Origin: an uncultured Lachnospiraceae bacterium
GTDB lineage: Bacteria > Bacillota > Clostridia > Lachnospirales > Lachnospiraceae
Assembly: GCA_945929965.1 (NCBI GenBank)
Contig: CAMEOT010000001.1
Coordinates: forward strand, 1 to 64,000
Direction of reading: 5' to 3'
DNA: 64,000 nucleotides
Shown one piece after another: positions 37,804 to 49,205 of this stretch. The first letter of the stretch is position 1; each line of letters opens with the position of its first letter. The translations under genes and the position numbers were made by a program. The notes under the pieces are model-generated. The model was not told the DNA's origin. It saw only the letters and a list, made by a program, of their open reading frames with translations, and did not search any database.

Positions 37804-38715
37804 TTATGCGAATACAAGGAAGTACAGTAATACGATAATCCCCAGTACGATCCGGTACCATCCGAAGACCTTAAAGTCATGCTTTTTGATATATCCCATC
37901 AGGAAGCGAAGCACGAACAGGGATACAATAAAGGATACCACCGTACCGACCAGAAGGCAGGCAAGCTCCATTCCCGTGAATGCAAATCCAAACTTCAACA
38001 ATTTCAGAAGACTCGCTCCAAACATAACGGGAATCGCCAGAAAGAAGGTGAATTCCGCTGCCACTGTTCTCGATATTCCAATCATAATAGCTCCCAGGAT
38101 CGTAGCTCCGGAGCGGGAGGTTCCGGGCAGTGCCGCCGCTACAAGCTGGCACAGACCGATGATCAGTGCATCTCTGTAAGTCAGCTGAGACAATTTTGTT
38201 GTGGTAGGTACACGGTCCTTATTCCAATTCTCGATCACGATAAACAGTACGCCGACCACTACCAGCATTACAGCTACCACTATGGCCTGAATTGTAACAC
38301 CACTGCTTCCGATCTCTTTTTGGAAGGCTTCTCCCACCGCATCATCAAATAACAGACCGTATACGACTGCCGGGATACATGCCACAACGATCTTCACCCA
38401 CATCCAGAAAGCATCCATGCTCAGTGCCACATTTCCCACTGCGGGATCTTTTGCGGATTTTACAATGCCTCCCTTTTTCGGCTGCTTATTTTTCTTCAGG
38501 TAAAAGGGCCAGATCTTGTTCCAGAACAATACAACCACCGCTAAAATAGCTCCCAGCTGAATGACTACATCGAACATATCGAAAAAGCCTTCACTGGTCT
38601 GCTTAAAAGGGATCAGACGTTCCACCAGGATCAGATGTCCCGTGCTGCTGATCGGCAGCCACTCGGTAATACCTTCTACAATACCGTAAATAATTGCTTT
38701 GATAATTTCTAACAT
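37804..38715 (-). CDS. uppP: Undecaprenyl-diphosphatase
   Basis: 303-residue BacA/UppP phosphatase with about eight membrane segments. The two catalytic motifs are visible: GIVEGITEWLPISSTGHLIL at about 12-31 and ALPGTSRSGATI near 203-214. It regenerates undecaprenyl phosphate, the carrier for peptidoglycan and surface glycans, and gives bacitracin tolerance. Length is slightly above the usual 270 because of a Lys-rich cytoplasmic loop (LKKNKQPKKGG). Confidence 0.97.
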   Translation of the reverse strand: MLEIIKAIIYGIVEGITEWLPISSTGHLILVERLIPFKQTSEGFFDMFDVVIQLGAILAVVVLFWNKIWPFYLKKNKQPKKGGIVKSAKDPAVGNVALSMDAFWMWVKIVVACIPAVVYGLLFDDAVGEAFQKEIGSSGVTIQAIVVAVMLVVVGVLFIVIENWNKDRVPTTTKLSQLTYRDALIIGLCQLVAAALPGTSRSGATILGAIMIGISRTVAAEFTFFLAIPVMFGASLLKLLKFGFAFTGMELACLLVGTVVSFIVSLFVLRFLMGYIKKHDFKVFGWYRIVLGIIVLLYFLVFA

Positions 38716-38751
38716 TTCTTTTCTCTCTATACTTTCTTATATTTTTAGTAC

Positions 38752-39606
38752 TTACTTTTCCAGATATGCCAGCAGATCCTCGTAGCAGGCTTCTGCTTCC
38801 CGATAACCCTCTTCGTATAAGGCAATCAGTTTGTCTTTGTCCTTCTCGATCCGTCCCACATCACTCTTTTTATGAGGACGGATTACGAATGCCTGACCGC
38901 ATTTCTCCTGTCTTTCGATGTAGTCCAGGCACTCATTATAACGGATATGTCTGTCCGCCATGAGTTCATATACTTTAGGATATTTCAGATATCTGAGTTT
39001 TATGAGTCCTAACTGCGATGCGGAGGCGGGTTTTCTCACGAATCCCACTTCCTTGGTCATGACAACGATGTTTTTACGGTTGCCGTCCAGGATCGATTTC
39101 TCCAGAGGAATTGCATCGCTGATGCCACCGTCCAGATACAGCTTCCCATCTATTTTTACATTCCGTGCCACTAACGGCAGGGATGCGGAAGCACGGATCT
39201 TGTCAATATCTTTGCGGATATCACGGACACGCAGATACTCCGGCTGTCCCGTCTCGATGTTGGTCACCACGCTGTAAGCCTTGCCGGGATATTTTTCAAA
39301 TGTTTCATAGTCATACGGATACAGATATTCCGGGATCAGGTGATAACAGAAATCCACATTGAACAGATCTCCGCTGGTCAATAAGCTCTCCAGGCTGCAA
39401 TACCGTCTCGTATCCAGATAATCCACGCTGACACTCAGCGCCCGCCCCTTTTGTCTGGACAGATAGCTGCACATATGACACGCTCCGGCAGATACCCCAT
39501 AGATATGGGAGAAGTCAATTCCTTTTTCGGTAAAAAAGTCCAACACTCCGGCGGTATAGACACCCTTCATGCCACCGCCTTCCAATACCAGTCCTGCCTG
39601 ATACAT
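38752..39606 (-). CDS. Patatin-like phospholipase
   Basis: 284 residues with the complete patatin catalytic set: oxyanion loop LEGGGMKGVYTAG at the N-terminus, nucleophile elbow GVSAGA near 39-44, and the Asp of DGGISDAIPLE near 158-168. Related bacterial proteins (RssA/YchK type) hydrolyse phospholipids or acylglycerols. No signal peptide, so probably cytoplasmic. It starts 1 nt after the aminotransferase stop, its ribosome binding site lying inside that gene, so they form an operon. Confidence 0.93.
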   Translation of the reverse strand: MYQAGLVLEGGGMKGVYTAGVLDFFTEKGIDFSHIYGVSAGACHMCSYLSRQKGRALSVSVDYLDTRRYCSLESLLTSGDLFNVDFCYHLIPEYLYPYDYETFEKYPGKAYSVVTNIETGQPEYLRVRDIRKDIDKIRASASLPLVARNVKIDGKLYLDGGISDAIPLEKSILDGNRKNIVVMTKEVGFVRKPASASQLGLIKLRYLKYPKVYELMADRHIRYNECLDYIERQEKCGQAFVIRPHKKSDVGRIEKDKDKLIALYEEGYREAEACYEDLLAYLEK

Positions 39607-39607
39607 C

Positions 39608-40807
39608 TTACAATGACTCCTTTCCGTACTCAGTCTTTACAAATTTTCGAAAGGCTTCCAGAGATCTCTCTACCTTCTCCGTGTCCACACAGTAGGCCAT
39701 GCGGAAATATCCGGGTGCGCCAAAGCTGTCGCCCGGTACCAGAACGAGATCATATTTCAATGCTTTCTGGCTGAATACCTTGGCATCCTCTTCCAGCGCC
39801 TTCGGGAAAATGTAGAAGGTTCCGCCGGGCTTCACACAGGTGAATCCCAGGTCTAGCAGTTCTTTATAGAGGATGTTCATATTCGTCTCATACACCGACA
39901 GATCCGCTGTCTTGTCCAGTACCTGTGCCACTGCCAGCTGGATAATGGAAGGAGGACAGTTATGTCCGATACCGCGGGAGATCTGTCCGCACATATTGAT
40001 CATGGTCTCCGCATCCTCACATGCCGGGTTCACTGCCACATAACCGATACGTTCTCCCGGCAGGGACAGGGATTTGGAGAAGGAATAGCACATGATGGTA
40101 TTGTCATAAAAATAGGATACGCAGGGGCTGTCCACACCTTCAAACACGATCTCACGATAAGGTTCATCGGAGATCAGATAAATAATATGACCGTATTCCC
40201 GTGACTTTTCTCTCAGGATATCTGCCAGTCTCTGCAATGTCGGGGTGGAATATACCACACCGGAGGGGTTGTTGGGAGTATTGATCAGTACTGCCTTGAC
40301 TTTCTCCGTCAGCATCTCCTCAAACGCCTCAAAGTTGATCTGGAAATTCTCCAGATTGGGCGGAACCACCTTCAGTACCGCTCCGGTGAGATCCACATAA
40401 GGATGATATTCCGGGAAAAACGGCGCAAAAGTCAAGATCTCATCTCCCGGCTCCGTCACCAAGCGAAAAGCATGTGCCAGCGCTCCGGCCGCCCCGGATG
40501 CCATGAAAATATGCTCTTTGCGATAAGGCAGTCCGAACCTCTTCTCCAGGTTCTCCGCAATTGCCTCCCTGACACTTGTAATACCGAGGCTGGGACTGTA
40601 GCCGTGCAGTTCCAATGGTTCCTTCGTCGCCAGCATATGGATCATACGGTCGGTAAATTCTCTGGGAACCGGAACGGAAGGATTCCCCAGGCTGTAATCA
40701 AATACGTTCTCGTATCCGATCTCCTGTCCTCTTGCCGTAGCGAATTCCGAAAGCTGCCGGATCACTGATTTTCCCGACAGCATGTCTTTGTATTTCTGAA
40801 CTAACAT
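39608..40807 (-). CDS. PLP-dependent class I/II aminotransferase
   Basis: 399 residues from MLVQKYKDML, after GGGAGAG. Fold type I aminotransferase: substrate-contact NPSVPVP and NTPNNPSGVVY, PLP-binding SDEPYREIVF, and the Schiff-base lysine in SFSKSLSLPGERIGY, with the final Arg in FRMAYCVD. It most resembles aspartate/aromatic aminotransferases of the AspC group used in anaerobes; substrate cannot be fixed from sequence. Co-transcribed with the patatin. Confidence 0.9.
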   Translation of the reverse strand: MLVQKYKDMLSGKSVIRQLSEFATARGQEIGYENVFDYSLGNPSVPVPREFTDRMIHMLATKEPLELHGYSPSLGITSVREAIAENLEKRFGLPYRKEHIFMASGAAGALAHAFRLVTEPGDEILTFAPFFPEYHPYVDLTGAVLKVVPPNLENFQINFEAFEEMLTEKVKAVLINTPNNPSGVVYSTPTLQRLADILREKSREYGHIIYLISDEPYREIVFEGVDSPCVSYFYDNTIMCYSFSKSLSLPGERIGYVAVNPACEDAETMINMCGQISRGIGHNCPPSIIQLAVAQVLDKTADLSVYETNMNILYKELLDLGFTCVKPGGTFYIFPKALEEDAKVFSQKALKYDLVLVPGDSFGAPGYFRMAYCVDTEKVERSLEAFRKFVKTEYGKESL

Positions 40808-40840
40808 ACTACGCTCTCCCATCTGCGCTGTCTGCGCTGT

Positions 40841-42469
40841 TTATTTGATCTCTATAAACTTATCTCTGAACTTTTCCGTGGACAGACAGATGCCGTCTCT
40901 TCCACAGTTTTTTGCCTTATAGAGAAGATCATCCGCTCTGGAAGTGAAATCCCACTCTCTGTTATTTTCCACCGGGATTCTTGCAAAGACTCCCTGGCTG
41001 ATGGATACGTATTTACTGCATCTACTGCACTCATGCGGTATTTTTAACGCACGGACCTCTCTGAGAATGTCCTCTGAAATTCTCCGGATCTGCTCCGCCG
41101 TCATTCCGGTATATACGATCATAAATTCATCGCCACCGTATCTGGCGCAAAATACCTGTCCTGGAATCTGTATCTTTTGCAGAACTCCGGCAATGGCTTT
41201 CAGACACCGGTCTCCCATCAGATGACCGTAGTGATCATTGTACTCTTTGAAAAAATCAATATCCATAAGCTCCACACCCATGATCTCCTCTTCCGCATAG
41301 GCGTGTTCGAAGCAGCCGGTAAAATATTCATGCAGGTATGTCCGGTTGGCAAGTCCTGTCAGTTCATCATGCATTGCCAGATTCTCCAGTGCCTGATTGG
41401 AGGCCTGCATATTCTCCCAGTCCATGGTGACATTTTTCAGCCGATCCTGTAATTCCATGACATTGATCAGTGCCTGGCGATTTTCCTGCCGGAACTTCTC
41501 ATAGAGTTCAAAATACTTTCGGGTATATGCGATGTATTCCTGCATGTCTCCCCTGCTCAGAATGCTCTGAGACTTGAAAGGATACAGATCCAGATAAATA
41601 TTGTAATGCTCTTCCACATCTTTCTCATCTATGATGTGAATCAGTTGTTCCAGATATTTTCCGTCCGGTAAAAATGCAAGGATCCCCGCCAATATTACCA
41701 GATTATCCAGAATATCTTCAAACATATCGGGATCTTGCAGGTGTTTCAGGATATCTTCCGCAAGCTTTACCGCTTCCTCGTCATGTCCCTGCACCGCTTC
41801 ACAGGGGATCCGATACATCTCCACCGTTATGTGAGAGTAATAGGTGTCCGGCTCTCTGCGAAGAATCTCTTCAATGTCTTCCCATAATTTCAGAGCCTGT
41901 TCCTTATCCCCCTGATACAAATAGCAGCAACCGCATTCCACCATACAGTTGATCCTGTTATAATTCAGATAATAGTTGCTCTCCGAACGGTTGTAGCAGT
42001 CGATTGCCGTGCGGTAATGCTGGATTGCTTCCTGCCTCAGCCGCATTCTCACCAGTGTGTAGGCAATATTGCTCTCCGCCATTCCCTGTATGTAATAATA
42101 ATGATACTTTTCCGCGTACTGCAGACTGTTATAATACGAGCTGAGCGCCACCATCCGGTTATTTTTCCGGTCGGACGCTGCTCCCATCATATTGTAAGTC
42201 CGTGCCAGAAGTTCGTACATCTGAGAGTTTTTCAGATATCCCACGCTCTCCGTCAGACTCTGTATCGTGCTCTCATATTGCCCGTTCTGCCAGTAATATT
42301 CCGCCAGATAATACAGTCCGAGTCCCGCCAGCTTCTGGGATCCGGTGTCCGCCGCATATTCCAGCACCCTCTGGCAGGTCTCATTGTCCAGGCATTTGCC
42401 GTTCTCTCGCAGCTGTATCGTGTCGCTTATGAAATTTTGAACGGTCTGTGGTAAGCCCTTTAAATCCAT
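40841..42469 (-). CDS. TPR protein with C-terminal diguanylate cyclase domain
   Basis: 542 residues. The first 340 are helical TPR-like repeats, a short coiled coil follows, then a GGDEF domain starts at about 365 (ALENLAMHDELTGLANR). The active-site motif GGDEF is intact at about 445-449, so it should make cyclic di-GMP from GTP. The residues five before it are not RxxD, so product inhibition at an I-site is not expected. No membrane segment. The TPR part probably senses a partner protein. Confidence 0.94.
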   Translation of the reverse strand: MDLKGLPQTVQNFISDTIQLRENGKCLDNETCQRVLEYAADTGSQKLAGLGLYYLAEYYWQNGQYESTIQSLTESVGYLKNSQMYELLARTYNMMGAASDRKNNRMVALSSYYNSLQYAEKYHYYYIQGMAESNIAYTLVRMRLRQEAIQHYRTAIDCYNRSESNYYLNYNRINCMVECGCCYLYQGDKEQALKLWEDIEEILRREPDTYYSHITVEMYRIPCEAVQGHDEEAVKLAEDILKHLQDPDMFEDILDNLVILAGILAFLPDGKYLEQLIHIIDEKDVEEHYNIYLDLYPFKSQSILSRGDMQEYIAYTRKYFELYEKFRQENRQALINVMELQDRLKNVTMDWENMQASNQALENLAMHDELTGLANRTYLHEYFTGCFEHAYAEEEIMGVELMDIDFFKEYNDHYGHLMGDRCLKAIAGVLQKIQIPGQVFCARYGGDEFMIVYTGMTAEQIRRISEDILREVRALKIPHECSRCSKYVSISQGVFARIPVENNREWDFTSRADDLLYKAKNCGRDGICLSTEKFRDKFIEIK

Positions 42470-42652
42470 GCTGTTTCCTTTCCGGAATACCTAAGCTGTC
42501 TGTCGTCAGATCTCCTGCCGGAGATTCCTATGGGCAGTTATTGTGTTCTAATTAGTTATCATACCACAGTATTTTGACACTTTACAATATTGCACCGCTA
42601 AAAATGCACGCTATCCGGAAAAATTTAGGATTTGTTCAGATTTATTCCGTTA

Positions 42653-44272
<1,620 letters not shown>

Positions 44273-44293
44273 CTAATTATATGATATCTTCTG

Positions 44294-44671
44294 TTATCCC
44301 CGAAACGACCGGGTTGCCACTATATTGACACCTGTGTCAGCCACATTTTCCAAGATGATATCTCCTACATGGATGGGTGCCGCTACTGTGACATCTGCCA
44401 GAGCTTTCATGCAGTCATCAATCCTGCCTTTAGGAATATCGGAAGCTGTCTTCACGGATACCACAGCATCCGGATATCCTGTCACGCGTACGGTGGATGT
44501 CACAATACGCATAGGGTTGGTCACTTCCTTCTCTCCGTAGGCTGCGCCTCTGGGACATCGGTTACCGGTCACTGTGACACTACTGTCATCTGCTATAGTC
44601 ACGGTCAGAGCACACCCTACCGGACAGCAGATGCAGGTCAATTCTTTTTGTGTTGTATTCTTCTCTGCCAT
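44294..44671 (-). CDS. DUF1667 domain protein (glp-operon small iron-sulfur-type subunit)
   Basis: 125 residues from MAEKNTTQKELTC, after GAGGG. It contains ICCPVGCALTV and NRCPRGAAYGEKE, giving four cysteines that could bind a metal or cluster, then a DIPKGRIDDCMKALADV core. DUF1667 proteins regularly sit between an FAD oxidoreductase and glpK in clostridia and are thought to join an anaerobic glycerol-3-phosphate dehydrogenase complex. Role inferred from context. Confidence 0.9.
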   Translation of the reverse strand: MAEKNTTQKELTCICCPVGCALTVTIADDSSVTVTGNRCPRGAAYGEKEVTNPMRIVTSTVRVTGYPDAVVSVKTASDIPKGRIDDCMKALADVTVAAPIHVGDIILENVADTGVNIVATRSFRG

Positions 44672-44675
44672 CGTC

Positions 44676-45674
44676 TCACCCTCTTTTCTGTCGGATATAT
44701 TCCACTGCGTAGTTTCCAGCCTTTTCCGCTTCTGCGGATACATGGTCTACCAGTTCATGGACATGGAGCACATTGCCGCAGGCGAAGACGCCGGGGATAC
44801 TGCACTCCAGATTCTCTCCCACTACCGGTCCTCCGGTCTTGCCGTCCATATCTGCTCCTAAGCCCCTGGTCAGTTCGTTCTCCGGGATCAGCCCGCAGGA
44901 TAACAACAGAGTATCGCAGGGAACCTCCCACTCGGATCCGGGAATGGGTTTCCCATTATCGTCCACTTTTGTCAGGGTCACTCCCTCTACACGGTCTCTG
45001 CCGTGAATCTGTGCCACGGTAGTATTCAGATACAGAGGGATGTTGAAATCATCCAGGCACTGGACAATGTTACGCTTCAGTCCACCGCTCTGGGGACGAA
45101 GCTCCGCCACGCACTGCACCTTGGCGCCTTCTAACACCATACGTCTCGCCATGATGAGTCCAATATCACCGGAGCCCAGGATGACTACATTCTTACCCGG
45201 CATACGTCCGCGGATGTTTACATAATACTGCGCAGTTCCGGCGCTGTAGATGCCTGCCGGTCTGCTGCCGGGGATATTTAACGCACCACGGGAACGCTCT
45301 CTGCAGCCCATCGCCAGGATCACGGTCTCTGTCTCGATCTCCAACAGACCGTCCTCTTTGTTCATGGCGGTGACTTTCTTGCGTCCATCGGAGCGCAGGG
45401 AAATATTTGTTACCATGGTATTCAGCATATAAGGGATTTTTGCTTCTTCTGCCATGTCAATATAGCGTTCCGCGTATTCCGGTCCGGTCAGCTCCTCTTT
45501 AAAAGTATGCAGTCCAAAACCGTTGTGGATACACTGGTTCAGAATACCTCCCAGTTCTCTGTCACGCTCTAAGATCAGTACTTTTTCACAGCCGGCCTTT
45601 CTCGCAGACAGCGCTGCTGCCAGTCCCGCGGGACCTCCTCCGATGATGACGATGTCTTCTGTACGTTTACTCAT
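44676..45674 (-). CDS. FAD-dependent oxidoreductase of the glp operon
   Basis: 332 residues: Rossmann FAD motif IVIIGGGPAGLAAALSAR at the start, second nucleotide-binding motif VVILGSGDIGLIMARRM near 166-182, and the FAD signature GVFACGNVLHVHELVD at the end. The fold is that of GlpB-like/thioredoxin-reductase-like subunits. Proteins of this context are usually longer, so the C-terminal extension seems absent here. AAAGGAGG precedes the start, which overlaps the upstream gene by 8 nt. Likely electron-transfer partner of the GlpA-like protein. Confidence 0.88.
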   Translation of the reverse strand: MSKRTEDIVIIGGGPAGLAAALSARKAGCEKVLILERDRELGGILNQCIHNGFGLHTFKEELTGPEYAERYIDMAEEAKIPYMLNTMVTNISLRSDGRKKVTAMNKEDGLLEIETETVILAMGCRERSRGALNIPGSRPAGIYSAGTAQYYVNIRGRMPGKNVVILGSGDIGLIMARRMVLEGAKVQCVAELRPQSGGLKRNIVQCLDDFNIPLYLNTTVAQIHGRDRVEGVTLTKVDDNGKPIPGSEWEVPCDTLLLSCGLIPENELTRGLGADMDGKTGGPVVGENLECSIPGVFACGNVLHVHELVDHVSAEAEKAGNYAVEYIRQKRG

Positions 45675-47226
45675 GGAGTGCCTCCTTTCCGCCAGGTTCC
45701 TGTGTCCTCTTCCATGTTCCGCCCTCTCCGGGTGCGGTGTCTTTATTTTTACCGGTCAGAATCTCTGAGCCGGTTCCTTCCTTAGTGATCTGTGCCGGAT
45801 CGAGATGCAGTTCTCTCGACAGGATTTCCAATGTCTTCGGGGAACAGAATCCCGCCTGGCATCTACCCATTCCGGCTCTGGTGCGGCGTTTGACACCATC
45901 CAATGTCGTCGCTCCCACTAGGCGGTGAATGGCTGACAGAATCTCTCCCTCCGTCACCAGTTCACAACGGCAGATCACGTTTGCAAAAGCGGGATTTTCC
46001 CGGATCAGCGCTTCTCTCTCCTCTTCCGTGGCAAGCGCCATGCTGGGGATTCCTTTTCTGGTGTCAACAAAATCCGCTTTACGTTCTGCAGGATAAATAT
46101 TTTCAACAATCTGTGCCACATACTCACCGATTGCCGGTGCACTGGTCAGTCCCGGTGATTCAATACCCGCCACATCGATGAACCCGGGATGCCCTGCTGC
46201 CTCTTCGATGAGGAAATCCGATTTTTCCGCAGGATCTTCGTGCACCAGATGAGCACGCAATCCAGCAAAAGAAGTGATCGTCTGTCTGCCGTCCAGGGCA
46301 TCCACGCTGTTGCTTCCCAGGTTCAAAACCTTCGCCAGTCCCTCTGCCGTGGTGTCCACATCCTGCTTATCCGGAATATCCTCCGCTGTCGGACCTACCA
46401 GCAGATTGCCATGGACAGTAGGAGTTACAAGGATACCTTTACCCATTTTGGAGGGCTGTTGGAAAATAGTGGAATTTACCAGATCACCACAATTTTTGTC
46501 CATCAGACGATACTCACCTCTGCGAGGCACGATGCGGATCTTCTCTTCACAGATCATGTTGTGGATTTCATCCGCATAGACACCTGCCGCATTGATGACG
46601 ATGGGAGCCTCGAATATCTCACCATCCACCTGCACCTGATACATCCGTCCTTCCTTCGCAGGCGGCTTCTCGGTCCATACCGGTCTCTGTTCCACGATGG
46701 CTGTCACCTTGTGGTCACGATAGAACTCTACGCCGTTTTCCGCCGCATTTTCTGCCAGCGCAATGTTCAGTCCGAAAGGACATACGATGCCGCCGGTGGG
46801 TGCATACAATGCTCTCACGATATTCCGGGAAATCGCCGGCTCCATAGCCCATACTTCCTCCGGAGACAGAAGCTTCAATTCCTTGACCCCATTCTCTATG
46901 CCACGTCTGTACAGTTCTTCCAGTCCGGGCATGCCGTCTTCTTCAAAGCACAGTACCAGGGAACCGTTCCTGCGAAACGGAAAGTCCAGCTTCTTCGACA
47001 GTTCCTCCATCATTTCGTTGCCCCGGACATTTAATTTTGCCTTAAGGGTTCCCGGCACCGCATCATACCCCGCATGCACAATGCCGCTGTTTGCCTTGGA
47101 AGTACCTTCGCAGACATCACTTTTCGCCTCCAGTACAGCGATCCTCAGCTTTCCCTTCGCCAGTTCCCTGGCGATGGCACAGCCACTGACTCCGGCGCCG
47201 ATGATGATCACATCATAATCCTTCAT
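45667..47226 (-). CDS. Anaerobic glycerol-3-phosphate dehydrogenase, GlpA-like
   Basis: 519 residues. DAO-type FAD-binding domain begins DVIIIGAGVSGCAIAREL and covers about 1-370. The C-terminal BFD-like domain has CRCE (about 424-427) and GRCQAGFC, a [2Fe-2S]-binding pattern seen in GlpA. It should oxidise sn-glycerol-3-phosphate to dihydroxyacetone phosphate, passing electrons to the FAD protein and DUF1667 protein encoded next. First gene of the operon; three phased direct repeats lie in front of it. Confidence 0.92.
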   Translation of the reverse strand: MKDYDVIIIGAGVSGCAIARELAKGKLRIAVLEAKSDVCEGTSKANSGIVHAGYDAVPGTLKAKLNVRGNEMMEELSKKLDFPFRRNGSLVLCFEEDGMPGLEELYRRGIENGVKELKLLSPEEVWAMEPAISRNIVRALYAPTGGIVCPFGLNIALAENAAENGVEFYRDHKVTAIVEQRPVWTEKPPAKEGRMYQVQVDGEIFEAPIVINAAGVYADEIHNMICEEKIRIVPRRGEYRLMDKNCGDLVNSTIFQQPSKMGKGILVTPTVHGNLLVGPTAEDIPDKQDVDTTAEGLAKVLNLGSNSVDALDGRQTITSFAGLRAHLVHEDPAEKSDFLIEEAAGHPGFIDVAGIESPGLTSAPAIGEYVAQIVENIYPAERKADFVDTRKGIPSMALATEEEREALIRENPAFANVICRCELVTEGEILSAIHRLVGATTLDGVKRRTRAGMGRCQAGFCSPKTLEILSRELHLDPAQITKEGTGSEILTGKNKDTAPGEGGTWKRTQEPGGKEALHE

Positions 47227-47263
47227 AACCTCGCCCTGCCTTTCCTATATTTACATTAATATT

Positions 47264-47314
47264 TGAATGTTCACTTTTACCTTCTGAATATCCGTTTTCT
47301 CTTTATGAATGTCC
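47264..47314 (-). promoter_or_regulatory. Three direct repeats with 21-bp period upstream of glp operon
   Basis: On the minus strand GGACATTCA, GGATATTCA and GAACATTCA occur at exactly 21-bp spacing (47306-47314, 47285-47293, 47264-47272). Same-face phasing over two helical turns suggests cooperative binding of a regulator; GAACATT is also part of GlpR operators in other bacteria. The first copy lies 38 nt before the start codon. Confidence 0.6.
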
Positions 47315-47420
47315 ATTTTTTTATTTGTCGAAAATGTTTCTTTGATATCTATTTTACCATATCCCACAGGAAAACACGACCGAAAACTAGCAACACTCTG
47401 TGTAAAATGTAGTCGAAAAA

Positions 47421-47457
47421 ACCGGACAGTGATCGCTCACCATCCGGTCTCTTATTA
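47421..47457 (-). terminator. Terminator of the maltodextrin operon (30-mer shared with 55451)
   Basis: On the minus strand ACCGGA/TCCGGT encloses GTGA-GCGA-TCAC and is followed by TTTTTT. It begins 13 nt past the GH13 stop codon. A 30-bp copy with two differences is found at 55451-55480. Confidence 0.88.
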
Positions 47458-47462
47458 TTGTT

Positions 47463-49190
47463 CTATTTTTCTTCTATAATCGCATATCCCATACTTCTAA
47501 GCTTTCCAGCTTCATAGGATTCACTCAAAAGCACGCTGCCCTTTCCCAAATACTCCCGCAGATCAATCGTTGTACTACCATTATTGAGACAGACTGTAAT
47601 CTTGTGATCTCCCCAGGTTCTCTGATAGATATATCCTCCGTCATGATCCATATATCGCAGAGTGTAATCTCCATAGATCAGCTCCTCATGTTCTTTACGA
47701 ATAGCAATCAGCCGGGAAAAGAAATCATCCTCTCCATCCTGCACCTTTTCCCAGGGCATGGGCCCCCGCAGTGTTGTCTCGCTACTGCCGTCCATTCCCA
47801 GTTCATCCCCATAAAATACGCAGGGGATTCCGGGAGAGGTAAACAGGAACACCTCTGCCAGCCGGAATCTTCGCAGGTCTCCCTCGCAGTACGACAGGAA
47901 CCGGTTGACATCATGGCTGTCTAACAGGTTTAACTGCCCACGCAGCATTCCGGTACGATATCGCAGTAGCATCTTCACGATACGATCATGAAATTCCTCT
48001 GCGGAAATTTTCCGAAGGGCAAAGAAATCACGACAGTTCTTCCGGAAATCATAATTCATGGTGGAATCAAACATATCTCCGTTCAGCCAGGTCTCCGAGC
48101 TCTCCCATATCTCCCCTATCATAACACTCTCCGGATTTTCCTCATGAGCAGCCCTATGGAAATCTCTCCAAAATCCCCGATCCACTTCATTTGCCACATC
48201 CAGACGCCAGCCATCCACCTTAAATTCCCGAATCCAATAACGGCATACTTCCATAAAATAAGCTCTTTCCTCCGGATTAGAAGAATTCAGCTTCGGCATC
48301 TTCCGCTCATAAGCGAAACAACTGTATGTCGGCTTTTCTTCTTCCGTTGCCGGGCGTATCACCGGAAACTGCAGCTGATAAAACCAGTTGACATATTCGG
48401 AGCTTTCTCCTTTTTCCACCACATCGCTAAACTGCGGGAAATACCAGCTGCAATGGTTGAACACACCGTCAATGACAATGTGCATTCCTCTGTTGTGAAT
48501 ATCCTGCACCAATTCCCGGAACTCTTCGTCCGTTCCCATATTGGGGGACACATGAAAATAGTCTAGCAGGTCGTATTTATGATACTCTCCCGCCGTGAAT
48601 ACCGGGTTCAGGTAGATACAGTTGAATCCCAGCTTCTGAATATAATCCAGATTCTCCCGGATCCCCTGTATGGTTCCGCCCAGACGGCTTTTCAACCGGA
48701 TGCCGTTCTGCCATTCCATTTCTTTTCCCTGTCCTACGATCTCGCGGTGTCCGCTGGCAAAGCTGTCCGGAAAAATATTGTAAACGATTGCCTCCCGGAA
48801 CCACTTCGGTTCCTCACAGATCTCTTCTCTGCGGATAAACGGATACTGGTAAAATTCGCTTCTCTCTACCGGAAGATATTTTGCGCAGATATCTGCATAA
48901 TAAAACCTCGTCTCTTCCGGGTCTTTCAATTCAAAATAGTAGCATACCCTGTCATACGGAGTCTCAAAAGTTGCATCATAATAGTCAAAATGCATATCCG
49001 ACAGTATCTTCTTCATATACACTGCCGTAAACACAATAGGATCACCGGGTTGTACGCGGTCTCCGTACCACAGAACACAATCTGTCAGATTATCCTTCGC
49101 CACCCGGATACGAATTGTAAGATTCATCTCACTGTTCGCAAATGCATACTGCGACAGCGGTATATGTAAAATTGCTTCTTGTAAAATCAT
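47463..49190 (-). CDS. GH13 alpha-glucosidase/neopullulanase-type enzyme
   Basis: 575 residues. An N-terminal CBM34-like beta domain (about 1-125) precedes a (beta/alpha)8 barrel. The four GH13 motifs are present: DGVFNH (241-246), GWRLDVANEV with nucleophile Asp331, GEIWE with acid/base Glu360 and NLLDSHD with Asp427. The layout is that of intracellular cyclomaltodextrinase/neopullulanase, with no signal peptide. It probably degrades the maltodextrins imported by the neighbouring ABC transporter. AGGAGG before the ATG; last gene of the operon. Confidence 0.93.
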   Translation of the reverse strand: MILQEAILHIPLSQYAFANSEMNLTIRIRVAKDNLTDCVLWYGDRVQPGDPIVFTAVYMKKILSDMHFDYYDATFETPYDRVCYYFELKDPEETRFYYADICAKYLPVERSEFYQYPFIRREEICEEPKWFREAIVYNIFPDSFASGHREIVGQGKEMEWQNGIRLKSRLGGTIQGIRENLDYIQKLGFNCIYLNPVFTAGEYHKYDLLDYFHVSPNMGTDEEFRELVQDIHNRGMHIVIDGVFNHCSWYFPQFSDVVEKGESSEYVNWFYQLQFPVIRPATEEEKPTYSCFAYERKMPKLNSSNPEERAYFMEVCRYWIREFKVDGWRLDVANEVDRGFWRDFHRAAHEENPESVMIGEIWESSETWLNGDMFDSTMNYDFRKNCRDFFALRKISAEEFHDRIVKMLLRYRTGMLRGQLNLLDSHDVNRFLSYCEGDLRRFRLAEVFLFTSPGIPCVFYGDELGMDGSSETTLRGPMPWEKVQDGEDDFFSRLIAIRKEHEELIYGDYTLRYMDHDGGYIYQRTWGDHKITVCLNNGSTTIDLREYLGKGSVLLSESYEAGKLRSMGYAIIEEK

Positions 49191-49205
49191 AAGTTCCTCC
49201 TGCTT

